Shown here: in pieces, positions 43,482 through 51,380 of the stretch
Numbering within the stretch: position 1 is the first letter of the stretch
Layout: each line of letters starts with the position of its first letter
Assembly: GCA_030529845.1 (NCBI GenBank)
Contig: JAUMWB010000002.1
Location: 331,170-395,169 of the forward strand
Length of the DNA stretch: 64,000 nt
Direction: 5' to 3'
From: Rothia sp. (in: high G+C Gram-positive bacteria)
GTDB lineage: Bacteria; Actinomycetota; Actinomycetes; Actinomycetales; Micrococcaceae
The notes under the pieces: model-generated
Database searches by the model: none
Told to the model about the DNA's origin: nothing
Seen by the model: only the letters and a program-made list of their open reading frames with translations
Program-made: the position numbers and the translations under genes

Positions 43482-43883
43482 CTATTGCTGGCCGTCCTGG
43501 GCAGCGTTAGCCTCGTCAATGCGCTTGGCCAGGCGCTCCTTTTCCTCAGCCTCACGGCGCTTAGCCTCGGCCTCACGGCGGGCCTTAGCCTCCGCGTACA
43601 GTTTGGCGGAGGACCGGTTAATGCCGGTACCTTCCCCCAGCTCGGGGTCGTTAGGACGTTCCACCAAAATCAGGGTTGCACACATGACCAGGGTGACCAC
43701 GAAAACGGCACCCGCAACAGTCAGAGCCAAGACCACGTTCGGGGTGTTATTTGTGCCGCCAGTTGCAAAAACCACGATGCCTAAGAAAGCCACCAGGGCC
43801 AAGACCGCCGCAATAATCAGCGGACCGCGCACCTGCGCCTTAAACCCACGATTGGGTGATTCACTCTTCTGAGCCAAGACCAT
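43482..43883 (-). CDS. Two-TM membrane protein with charged helical tail
   Basis: A protein of about 133 residues, unrecognised. Two TM helices (PLIIAAVLALVAFLGIVVFA and VVLALTVAGAVFVVTLVM) are separated by a short loop, then comes a highly charged Lys/Arg/Glu/Ala-rich tail (ARREAEAKRREAEEKERLAK) likely to be a coiled coil in the cytoplasm. The start is ambiguous: the ATG at 43883 is nearly adjacent to AGGAGG, so the TTG at 43877, seven bases from that site, may be the real one. It lies 62 bp after another membrane-protein gene on the same strand. Confidence 0.7.
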   Translation of the reverse strand: MVLAQKSESPNRGFKAQVRGPLIIAAVLALVAFLGIVVFATGGTNNTPNVVLALTVAGAVFVVTLVMCATLILVERPNDPELGEGTGINRSSAKLYAEAKARREAEAKRREAEEKERLAKRIDEANAAQDGQQ

Positions 43884-43945
43884 TCCTCCTGAAAACAAAC
43901 TCTCCACCAGTCTACGGGGTGAGCGCCACTTTTGCCCGACAGCTC

Positions 43946-44596
43946 CTAGCCGCGACGGGCGTCCGCGCGCAGGGTCAGAGCCCCAACTACCAAGAAAATA
44001 CCGGCCACCAGCGCCCCGCCACCGGCGGTACCCATAATGGCCTTATCGCCAATCTCAGAAACCACGGGCAGGGCAGCAGCCGAAAGCGTCACGATAGTTC
44101 CCTCTAGCTGCCAGTCGCGGGCCGCGGGGTTGCTGGCTTTAGTGCGCATACCGGCAAGTAGCTTGAGCACACCGGTCAAACCCAACACACAGGCGGCGAT
44201 GAGGGTCAGCCAGAACTCCCCGCGGGGGGCCACAAAAGCTAGCACACCACCGGCAGCCTGCACCAAGGCAATAGAGGTAAAGGCCTGGGCGGTGCCGGAA
44301 TCACCCACGCGGCGCAGGGTTTGCGCCGTCAGATAGGACGCCCCCGCGTAGCCCAGCATATAGAGCCCCAGCATGACGGTAATGACGCCCAGGGTCGGCT
44401 GCTGCCAAAAGACCGTGGTAAGACCAAAGGCTAGAAACACTAGAGCGTGCACCAGGGTGGGGCCGGTGAGGGCAGCAGCAAGTGCCGGATCAGCCGGACG
44501 TTTGGGGGCAGCCTGCTGACCGGTGCTAGCCGGGTGGGGGGCGGAGGGCTTGGAATCGGATTGCTGGAAATCGGAGTGCTGAGAATCAAAAGTCAC
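43946..44596 (-). CDS. Multi-spanning membrane protein of unknown function
   Basis: A 216-residue protein with a Ser/Gln/Pro-rich cytoplasmic N-terminus (about 45 residues) and five or six predicted TM helices, including VHALVFLAFGLTTVFW, LGVITVMLGLYMLGYAGAS, FWLTLIAACVLGLTGVLKLL and GGGALVAGIFLVVGAL. It resembles small HdeD/DUF308-like membrane proteins in layout, but I cannot assign a family. GTG start. It is probably co-transcribed with the next leftward small membrane protein. Confidence 0.7.
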   Translation of the reverse strand: MTFDSQHSDFQQSDSKPSAPHPASTGQQAAPKRPADPALAAALTGPTLVHALVFLAFGLTTVFWQQPTLGVITVMLGLYMLGYAGASYLTAQTLRRVGDSGTAQAFTSIALVQAAGGVLAFVAPRGEFWLTLIAACVLGLTGVLKLLAGMRTKASNPAARDWQLEGTIVTLSAAALPVVSEIGDKAIMGTAGGGALVAGIFLVVGALTLRADARRG

Positions 44597-44654
44597 CCCA
44601 CCAGTCTAACCAGCCAAGCTGACCGCCGCTGACCTACCGGCAGCCTGTTACGCG

Positions 44655-46256
44655 CTACTGGCCTGTTGGGGCATCTCCATCGAAAGAGTAGCCCTCAAGC
44701 ACCTGCCGCAGACGCGCCAGGCCCAGAGCCAGCTTGCGGTCACTGACCGCACCAAAGCCTAGAACCAGCCCATAGAGGCCTTCACCGGTTTCTGCCCGGG
44801 CTGACCAGTAGTCCCCCAGCGGGGCCACCAGCACGCCTTCTAGGCGGGCGGCCTCAACCAGTTCATCCTCAAGGTCCCTCCCCCGGGCAGGGTCAGCACC
44901 GGGGAGGTAAATAACTGCATGCAGGCCTCCGTCCATGGGTAATACCTGCGGACCGGCTAGACCCTCCAAGGCGGTGAGCACTTGCTCCCGGCGTCCGCGA
45001 TAGATTCGGCGCATGCGCGCTGTATGGCGACGTACTCCGCCTGCGGCAAGAAAGGCGGCCATGGCATCCTGCACCACTGATGAGACCGGGTTACCCAGGT
45101 CAGCGCGCAATTCCAGCAGGTCTGCCCGCAGGTGTCGCGGGGCCACCACATACCCCAGGTTGAGGCCGGGTGCCAGCATCTTGGCAAAGGATCCGAGAGT
45201 CACCACCCGGTCAGATGCCCAGCGGGCCGGGTGGGCTTCTACCCCACCTGGCAGAGGTGGGCGGTCAAGGGAGGCCAGGGCGGGCAGTGGGTCGCCCACG
45301 TAACGCAGCTCGGAGTCGTAATCATCTTCAACAAGCAGAGCATCGTGGGTGCGCGCCCAGGCCAGCAGTTCCAGGCGGCGCGCCAGCGGCATGGAAGCCC
45401 CCAGCGGGTACTGGTGGCTGGGGGCTATAAGGACGAGGTCGGGTCGCCCAGGTCCGGTGGGCAGGTGAGCAGGGTTGAGGCCCTGCTCATCAACCTCGAT
45501 CGGTAGGATTTCATGACCAAAGGCCAGAGGGATGCGATGCAGGGAGGGGTAGCCGGGGTTCTCCACCGCAATACGAAGCGGACGGTTACGCACCCGGCGG
45601 CGCAGGGCAGTAAGAATCAGTCGGAAGCCATCACGGGCACCGGCAGTTACCAAAAGGTCATCAGGGCCGCGCAGTACCGAGCGCATCAGCCGCAAGTGCT
45701 CAGCTAGCTGCACCCTCAGCTCGTAGGAGCCCGCGGGCGGGTAAACCGCACCGGGAGTAGCCGCAGCCTGACGCCAGGCAGCCCGCCAGGTGGAGCTTGC
45801 CACCAGAGAGGTATCGGGACTACCGGGGCGAAGGTCGATGACGTCACGGTTAGCCGTGTCAGCAGGAGAGGTAATCGGCACCCTCCTGTGCGCGGACGTC
45901 CGCCCCATTTCCCCGCTCCCAGCAGGGGGCTGGACGGGGCCCGCTCCTCCCACAGAGGCGGGAACCCCAGGAAACTGCGGGGCACTCAGAGTGAGGTTTT
46001 CAGCCACGCGGGTGCCGCCGCTTCCGCTGATTAAATAGCCCTCACCCACCAGCTGCTCATACGCAAAAACAACCGTTCCACGTGAAACATTCAGGCGCTC
46101 AGCCAGCGCGCGAGTAGAAGGCAGCGGGTCCCCCGCCACCAGAAAACCACCCAGCACCAGAGCCCGAATCTGCTCAGCCACCTGCGACGGCAAAGAACCC
46201 GGCCCCGACCGCGACACGCTCACCGGCAACTGATCAAACCGCGAATACCCCGCCAC
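44655..46256 (-). CDS. pdxR: MocR-family regulator PdxR
   Basis: A 533-residue GntR/MocR protein. The N-terminal winged helix has VAEQIRALVLGGFLVAGDPL and STRALAERLNVSRGTVVFAYEQL; the C-terminal about 370 residues are a fold-type I aminotransferase-like domain with the PLP lysine Lys359 in LGSFAKMLAPGLNLGYV. PdxR activates pdxST when PLP is short and is usually divergent from them. Here it lies about 2.3 kb away with a glucanase gene between. GTG start behind GGGGAG. The same factor may control the palindrome-flanked pdxS promoter (inference). Confidence 0.85.
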   Translation of the reverse strand: MAGYSRFDQLPVSVSRSGPGSLPSQVAEQIRALVLGGFLVAGDPLPSTRALAERLNVSRGTVVFAYEQLVGEGYLISGSGGTRVAENLTLSAPQFPGVPASVGGAGPVQPPAGSGEMGRTSAHRRVPITSPADTANRDVIDLRPGSPDTSLVASSTWRAAWRQAAATPGAVYPPAGSYELRVQLAEHLRLMRSVLRGPDDLLVTAGARDGFRLILTALRRRVRNRPLRIAVENPGYPSLHRIPLAFGHEILPIEVDEQGLNPAHLPTGPGRPDLVLIAPSHQYPLGASMPLARRLELLAWARTHDALLVEDDYDSELRYVGDPLPALASLDRPPLPGGVEAHPARWASDRVVTLGSFAKMLAPGLNLGYVVAPRHLRADLLELRADLGNPVSSVVQDAMAAFLAAGGVRRHTARMRRIYRGRREQVLTALEGLAGPQVLPMDGGLHAVIYLPGADPARGRDLEDELVEAARLEGVLVAPLGDYWSARAETGEGLYGLVLGFGAVSDRKLALGLARLRQVLEGYSFDGDAPTGQ

Positions 46257-46343
46257 GCTACGCTCCCCTCACATCAAAGCCGCACTCCCCCGATACTAGC
46301 CCACCGGCGTCCGCACCCCACGACAAATATCCACCACGAAAAA

Positions 46344-46455
46344 TGCCCGCCGCGAAGCACACGCGGCGGGCACCTATCCCAAACAAAACGAAGAGGGGCA
46401 CCGGGCTGCTGACGCCGGTACCCCCTCTCGCATCAGATTCTTCCCAGGGAATCTG
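46344..46455 (-). terminator. Three consecutive hairpins after the glucanase gene
   Basis: Stems 46434-46440/46449-46455, 46392-46404/46415-46428 (imperfect) and 46344-46354/46362-46372 (11 bp) follow the glucanase stop in the 200-bp gap before pdxR. They probably act as its terminator. The gap also has an octamer copy at 46307-46314. Confidence 0.6.
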
Positions 46456-46456
46456 A

Positions 46457-47908
46457 CTAGCCTACGTACTCCCAAACGCGTACGTAGTCAACCTCGATTG
46501 CGCAATCCCGGGTGGACTCAGCGAGACCGCCCCAGTAGGCATTGCCTGCCTGCATGCACAAACGGATGTTGAACTTCTCACCAGCAGGCAGTGCGGCCTG
46601 GTAGCGAGGATCCTCTGACGAGACGAACAGGTATTCAACCCCGTCAAAGAAGAACTTGATACCGGCAGGAGTCTTCTCAACTGCCCAGGTGTGGTATTCA
46701 TCGGCAAGGTTCTGGCCCAGTACGGGAATCAGGGCGTTCTTCTTAGCCTTGTTACCCTGCTGCTGGCCGTAGTGAACGGTACCCTCAGAGCGGTTGGAGA
46801 TGTCAATCTTCTGCTTGCCGGAGGTGTAGCCGTAGGACTCGGAGATGTCGATTTCACCGAGAAGAGCGGTGTTGTTGGGGCGCATCCAGATGCCGCCCCA
46901 GGCGCCGATGTGCTCGGGGGTGGACACGGGCTGCTTGGCGCGGTATTCCAGGCGGAAGCTCTCAGCGGAGAACTTGCCCATGGTGTCGATGTAGCCGGTG
47001 GCCCATTCGCGCAGCTTACCGTCCTTGTAGGTGACGGGGGTGGCCAGCTTCTTCAGCCAGATCTTGGTGGAGGAGTCACCCATGGTGACAGCTTCCTTGA
47101 GGTTGACGCCGGAGTCGTAGCCCACGTAGGACTTGTCGCGCACACGCCACTTGGTGCCGTCGATAGCGCCGTTATTGAAATCGTCCTCGAAGATGAGCTT
47201 GCCCCAGCCTGAGGCGGTCAGGGCACCGCGGTGCTCGCCCCAGTTATCTGCCTTGGACTTCTCGACCTTGACCAGGTGGGTAGAGGGAACGGTACGGCCT
47301 GCATAAGCGCTAATACCGGTGCCGGTACCCTGGGGGGTTGCGCGGAAGGGGACCTGGTTATCATTGGATACTAGGCTCTCAACGGTCTGCCCATTGATAA
47401 TCACCTGGGCAACCAGGCGGGTAGCACGCACCGACAGGGCCAGCTCGTAGGAGAAGGCAGCGGTGGGGGCTGCGGTTGCCAGAACCTTCTGATCGAGTAC
47501 AACGGTGCGGTGGTTGACAACGCGCTCGATATGCAGGGTCATGGTGCCGCTGTGGGCGATGGAGAGCATCGCGGTGTAGTAGTCACGACCGGTTGAAGTG
47601 CGGCGGGCAATGACGCGGGTGTAAATGGTACCTGCAGCAGGACGTGAGGTGGTGTAGGTTGCTTCCACCAGGGCGTCTGAGTGCTTGGTACCTACGGTAG
47701 TGAAAGCACGAGCATCGGTGAATGCCTGAGCAAAGGGGGAGGTGTAGTTGACGTCTGCTAGGGGGGTAAAGCGCAAGACGCCTGATGCCAGGCCATTGCC
47801 GTTGAGTACCATGCCGGTGTTCGCGTGCGCTGCCTGGGTGGTCAGTGCGGTCGCTACGGCGGTTGCGGCGGTCAGTGACAGGAAGTTGCGGCGGGATACA
47901 GAAAGCAT
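46457..47908 (-). CDS. Secreted GH16-type beta-glucanase, Tat-exported
   Basis: A 483-residue secreted protein. The N-terminus has a twin-arginine signal (SRRNFLSLTAATAVATAL) with cleavage likely after AHA. Residues about 35-205 form a beta-sandwich-like module, and residues about 235-480 are a glycoside hydrolase family 16 catalytic domain with ExDxxE as GEIDISE (Glu352, Asp354, Glu357) and aromatic subsites (GAWGGIWMRPNN, YHTWAVEKTPAGIKFFFDG). GH16 enzymes cut beta-1,3 or mixed-linkage glucans, so yeast wall or oral polysaccharide is a possible target. The 5' leader contains the hairpin array at 47948-48056. The ATG has only a weak site (gaaagag). Confidence 0.87.
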   Translation of the reverse strand: MLSVSRRNFLSLTAATAVATALTTQAAHANTGMVLNGNGLASGVLRFTPLADVNYTSPFAQAFTDARAFTTVGTKHSDALVEATYTTSRPAAGTIYTRVIARRTSTGRDYYTAMLSIAHSGTMTLHIERVVNHRTVVLDQKVLATAAPTAAFSYELALSVRATRLVAQVIINGQTVESLVSNDNQVPFRATPQGTGTGISAYAGRTVPSTHLVKVEKSKADNWGEHRGALTASGWGKLIFEDDFNNGAIDGTKWRVRDKSYVGYDSGVNLKEAVTMGDSSTKIWLKKLATPVTYKDGKLREWATGYIDTMGKFSAESFRLEYRAKQPVSTPEHIGAWGGIWMRPNNTALLGEIDISESYGYTSGKQKIDISNRSEGTVHYGQQQGNKAKKNALIPVLGQNLADEYHTWAVEKTPAGIKFFFDGVEYLFVSSEDPRYQAALPAGEKFNIRLCMQAGNAYWGGLAESTRDCAIEVDYVRVWEYVG

Positions 47909-47947
47909 GGTTTGGGTCTCTTTCGTGTGTACTTGTTTGGGATGGGA

Positions 47948-48056
47948 AGCTCTTGGGGAGAGCTGGGGTGGTTGAGATTCTTGGGAGAATCTCGGGGTGA
48001 ACCCTGGGTGGGTTCGTGTGGCTCCTGGGTGGAGCCTGTGGGCTTTGGGTTAGCCC
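47948..48056 (-). ncRNA. Array of five short hairpins with CCCA loops in the glucanase leader
   Basis: Five perfect stems follow one another in 109 bp: 47948-47953/47959-47964, 47974-47981/47986-47993, 47999-48004/48010-48015, 48020-48025/48031-48036 and 48040-48044/48052-48056. The arms differ in sequence but each loop contains TGGG on the plus strand (CCCA in glucanase mRNA sense). The nearest stem is 39 nt before the glucanase ATG. Compensating arm changes with constant loops argue for selection at RNA or single-strand level. Confidence 0.6.
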
Positions 48057-48087
48057 TTTGTGCTTCGGTTGAAAACTTTATAGGACG

Positions 48088-48476
48088 TTTGGGGGACAAG
48101 ACAAGGCGAGATGGGGACAAAAATACCACTTTCCATATCAAGTATTTTTGTTTTTCCTTATCAAATCTAACTTGTCTGGTGAAAAAATTTTTTGGAAAAA
48201 ATTTTCAACCTGTCCCCAAGGTCGGTTTTTTTGGGCAAAAAGGCTCATTTTTTCAAAGATTACAAGGGGGATTTGTCCCCCAAACCTCTTCATCTACCGG
48301 CAAGTGGGGGCAGAATTTTAGTTTTTGGGGACAGGTTGCCCCCTAAAAAAATTTCCACCACCGTCATGATGGGCATTTCTGCTAGACAGGACGGGAAATA
48401 TAGACATGCAACCTACCAGCAGGCTAGGTCTCAACCGCACGATGGGGACAGCAAAGCAGCTAATTTGTCCCCCAAA
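48088..48476. repeat. Cluster of seven GGGGACA/TGTCCCC repeats
   Basis: Copies start at 48092, 48113, 48211, 48274, 48327, 48444 and 48466, in both orientations. TTTGTCCCCCAAA occurs exactly at 48272-48284 and 48464-48476 and, inverted with one change, at 48088-48100. A perfect 13-bp inverted pair joins 48207-48219 to 48325-48337. The stretch is AT-rich outside the repeats. I find no convincing gene here. Confidence 0.6.
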
Positions 48477-48507
48477 GCACCCCGAGGGCATCCAGTCCGC
48501 TAACCTG

Positions 48508-48550
48508 TGGTCTAAAAACTTTGCTTGAAACTGGCCCTATTCTTAGACCA
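48508..48550. promoter_or_regulatory. pdxST promoter with inverted repeat
   Basis: TGGTCTA (48508-48514) and TAGACCA (48544-48550) flank the promoter; a -10 TATTCT lies at 48538-48543 without a good -35 at 17 bp, as expected for a promoter needing an activator such as PdxR. Confidence 0.5.
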
Positions 48551-48573
48551 TCTCGCGGGGCACAGTTGGAACC

Positions 48574-49491
48574 ATGACTGAAAACAAGACCACAGAAACC
48601 ACCCTCACCGGCTCCCCCCTGGTCAAGCGCGGCCTGGCCGACATGCTCAAGGGCGGCGTCATCATGGACGTCGTCACCCCCGAACAGGCCAAAATCGCCG
48701 AGGACGCCGGCGCCGTGGCCGTCATGGCCCTCGAACGTGTACCTGCCGACATCCGCGCCCAGGGCGGCGTGGCCCGCATGAGCGATCCCGACATGATCGA
48801 GGGAATCATCGAGGCCGTCTCTATTCCCGTTATGGCTAAGGCTCGTATTGGCCACTTCGTTGAGGCCCAGATTCTTGAGCACCTCAAGGTGGACTACATC
48901 GACGAGTCCGAGGTGCTTTCTCCGGCTGACTACGCCAATCACATCGACAAGCAGGCTTTTAAGGTGCCCTTTGTGTGCGGTGCCACCAATCTGGGTGAGG
49001 CCCTGCGCCGTATCACCGAGGGTGCTGCCATGATCCGTTCCAAGGGTGAAGCTGGCACCGGTGACGTCTCTGAAGCCACCAAGCACATTCGCACCATCAA
49101 GACCCAGATTGCCGAGTTGCAGGCCCTGCATGCCACTGCCCCCGACCTGCTTTACGTCAAGGCCAAGGAGCTGGCTGCCCCCTACGAGCTGGTACGCGAG
49201 GTGGCCGAGACCGGTAAGCTACCCGTCGTCCTTTTCACCGCCGGTGGTGTGGCAACCCCGGCAGATGCGGCCATGATGATGCAGCTGGGGGCGGACGGTG
49301 TCTTCGTCGGCTCCGGCATCTTCAAGTCGGGTAATCCTGAGGCCCGTGCCAAGGCGATCGTTAAGGCAACCGCTTTCTACAATGACCCGGCTGCTGTTGC
49401 GGACGCTTCCCGCGGCTTAGGTGAGGCCATGGTCGGTATTAACGTGGCAGACCTACCCGCTCCCCACCGCCTGGCGGAGCGTGGCTGGTAA
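48574..49491 (+). CDS. pdxS: Pyridoxal 5'-phosphate synthase subunit PdxS
   Basis: A 305-residue TIM-barrel synthase that makes PLP from ribose 5-phosphate, glyceraldehyde 3-phosphate and ammonia, in a dodecamer with PdxT. Near-invariant family motifs are present: [43 protein letters not shown] (catalytic Lys), [25 protein letters not shown] (second Lys) and FVGSGIFKS. It is transcribed with pdxT but a strong hairpin lies between them. The ribosome-binding site (ttgga) is weak. Confidence 0.97.
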   Translation: MTENKTTETTLTGSPLVKRGLADMLKGGVIMDVVTPEQAKIAEDAGAVAVMALERVPADIRAQGGVARMSDPDMIEGIIEAVSIPVMAKARIGHFVEAQILEHLKVDYIDESEVLSPADYANHIDKQAFKVPFVCGATNLGEALRRITEGAAMIRSKGEAGTGDVSEATKHIRTIKTQIAELQALHATAPDLLYVKAKELAAPYELVREVAETGKLPVVLFTAGGVATPADAAMMMQLGADGVFVGSGIFKSGNPEARAKAIVKATAFYNDPAAVADASRGLGEAMVGINVADLPAPHRLAERGW

Positions 49492-49533
49492 AAATGATTT
49501 TTCGCCCCCAGGCGAATCAAAAAATCATTTTTA
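49489..49533 (+). terminator. Hairpin between pdxS and pdxT
   Basis: The arm 49489-49506 pairs with 49511-49533 except for a five-base bulge, starting within the pdxS stop codon. It may attenuate pdxT expression to match subunit needs or protect the pdxS message. Confidence 0.55.
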
Positions 49534-49615
49534 CCGCCGAGCATAGCGTAGCGGCGAGGCGAAGACAGGGCGAGTGCAGCGAGCGCCGCTAGACCTTTTG
49601 AGAGATAGGATTCCC

Positions 49616-50230
49616 ATGAATGGATACCGCCCTGTTGTAGGCGTCCTGGCCCTGCAGGGCGGGGTCGCTGAGCATGCGTCCCTGCTGGAGCAGCTGGGGG
49701 CGCAGGTGGTTTTGGTCAAGCGCCCCGAGCAGTTGGAGGGGCTGGATGCCCTGGTTCTTCCCGGTGGGGAGTCTACGACTATTGACCGGTTGACCAGGAT
49801 ATTTGGCTTACGGCAGCCCCTGATTGAGGCTATTGCGGGCGGCCTGCCTACCTTAGGCACCTGTGCCGGGCTGATCCTTCTAGCTTGCGAGATTGAGGAC
49901 CCGGCTGCCAGTCAGCAGACCCTGGGCCTGCTCGATGTGAGGGTGGGGCGTAATGCTTTTGGGGCTCAGGTGGCTTCGGCTGAGACAACCCTTGACTGGC
50001 AGGACGCTGCGGGTTCGGTTTACCCGGTGCGGGCGGCTTTTATTCGGGCACCCCGGGTTGTTTGCGTAGGTGAAGGTGTTGAGGTGACGGCTAGGTACCG
50101 GGGCGAAATTGTGGGTGTGCGGCAGGGTAATCTGCTGGGCATCTCATTCCACCCCGAACTGACCGGCGACACCACCGTGCACGAAGAGCTGCTGGGTCTT
50201 ACCAGCCGGGCGGCAGCGTCCTCACCATAA
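49616..50230 (+). CDS. pdxT: PLP synthase glutaminase subunit PdxT
   Basis: A 204-residue class I glutaminase that supplies ammonia to PdxS. The triad is Cys83 in LGTCAGLILLA with His179 and Glu181 in ISFHPEL; VLPGGESTT lies near residue 50. The ATG at 49616 begins the conserved VVGVLALQGGVAEH; the in-frame upstream codons lack homology. Short intergenic distance after pdxS (124 bp with a hairpin) keeps it in the same operon. Confidence 0.95.
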   Translation: MNGYRPVVGVLALQGGVAEHASLLEQLGAQVVLVKRPEQLEGLDALVLPGGESTTIDRLTRIFGLRQPLIEAIAGGLPTLGTCAGLILLACEIEDPAASQQTLGLLDVRVGRNAFGAQVASAETTLDWQDAAGSVYPVRAAFIRAPRVVCVGEGVEVTARYRGEIVGVRQGNLLGISFHPELTGDTTVHEELLGLTSRAAASSP

Positions 50231-50266
50231 CCCAACCCCTTGTAGGCAGACGGCTGGCGCGGTCGG

Positions 50267-51274
50267 TTAGAAGCGTCCGCCTCCCCCGCCGCCGCTAAAG
50301 CCTCCGCCGCCACCGAAGGATGAGCCGCCCGAGAAGCTACCCCCTGATCCTGCCGAACTTTCTGGCACATGGTTGCTGCCCGAGTAGAGGTGGGGCATGG
50401 TCGCATAGAGCGGCAGCCAGGTGCTAAAGGTGGGGACGTAGCGGGTGTAGGTGTCCTTGTTCTCCGCTTCCTGCTCAGCAAGCTCGGCCTCCCGCTGGTC
50501 GGGATCGACCGGGGCGGTGCGGTTGGCGTAGCGGTATTTGATGTAGTCACGGCGCATATCGTCGGGTATGCTCAGGCCGGGGTTCTCCTCCTTGGCCCGG
50601 CGCATCTCGTCCTCGGCATCCCGTTTGACCTTGCGGTAGTCGCGGAAAACCCACCCAACAATAATCGCGGCAACGGTACCCAGGGTGCCCAGGACACCCC
50701 ACAGAACCAGGTTGCTATCGGCGCTTTCGGTTTCTGCTGCCGTGTAGACCTCGTCGATGGTAGCTTCAAGTCCGGCTGCGTAGTTGCCGTCGGTGAGGTA
50801 GGGGCCCAGCACATCGTTGGCGATGGTTTCTGCCTCGGAGTCACTGATGTAATCCCCGGCGCCGTCTGCTACCGCGATAAAGGTTTCGCGGCCCTCCATA
50901 TCAATGACTAGCACAGCGCCGTTATCTTTGCCTTGATCGCCGACTCCCCAGGCGTTGCCCAGGTCGGTGGCGTAAGCGGGCAGGTCAGTTGGGCTCTGGT
51001 TGGTGGTGTAGATAGCGAAGCGGGCGCGGTCGGTGCCGCGGTTTTTCTGGTCGATGAGGTCGTTGAGGCTGTCCTCTTCGGTGTCGGTGAGCAGGTTAGC
51101 GTCGTCCCGAATATTGCCGGAGGCCGGGGCGGCAGGCAGCTCTGCTGCCTGAGCCGATGCGAAAGTGAGGGGTGCAAAGGTGAGGACGCCCGCCGCCGCT
51201 AGCGCGGGCAGGGTAAGGAATCTGTGGGAGAGCCTTCCGGGCTGGGTGCTTCTGGCATCAAGTGAGTGTGTCAC
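50267..51274 (-). CDS. TPM-domain membrane protein
   Basis: A 335-residue protein with a signal peptide (about residues 1-43, ASAQAAE cleavage), an extracytoplasmic TPM domain (about 50-180, with RARFAIYTTNQSPTDLPAYA and GVGDQGKDNGAVLVIDMEGR), a TM helix (LVLWGVLGTLGTVAAIIVGWVF), and a cytoplasmic charged region ending in a Gly/Ser/Phe-rich tail (SFGGGGGFSGGGGGG). This order is the YgcG type. TPM proteins are linked with photosystem repair or membrane protein quality control; the role here is unknown. GTG start with AAAGGA. Confidence 0.85.
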   Translation of the reverse strand: MTHSLDARSTQPGRLSHRFLTLPALAAAGVLTFAPLTFASAQAAELPAAPASGNIRDDANLLTDTEEDSLNDLIDQKNRGTDRARFAIYTTNQSPTDLPAYATDLGNAWGVGDQGKDNGAVLVIDMEGRETFIAVADGAGDYISDSEAETIANDVLGPYLTDGNYAAGLEATIDEVYTAAETESADSNLVLWGVLGTLGTVAAIIVGWVFRDYRKVKRDAEDEMRRAKEENPGLSIPDDMRRDYIKYRYANRTAPVDPDQREAELAEQEAENKDTYTRYVPTFSTWLPLYATMPHLYSGSNHVPESSAGSGGSFSGGSSFGGGGGFSGGGGGGRF

Positions 51275-51380
51275 GGCTGCGTCCTTTCTGGTGTCGGATG
51301 GCAGGCATCTTTACCTGCTCTCACCGCCAGCATAGCAAGCCTGCTGACAAAAGAGCTCCTCCGGCAGGGTGAGTTACGGT

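Noticed and set aside
47912-48346. Plus-strand reading frame of 144 codons (and another at 48192-48503) in the glucanase-pdxS gap
   Set aside because: It runs straight through the hairpin array and the GGGGACA repeats, has Trp/Gly/Ser-biased low-complexity translation, no ribosome-binding site and no family resemblance.
48088-48476. CRISPR-like array
   Set aside because: Repeats are only 7-13 bp, in both orientations and irregularly spaced; no Cas genes are present.
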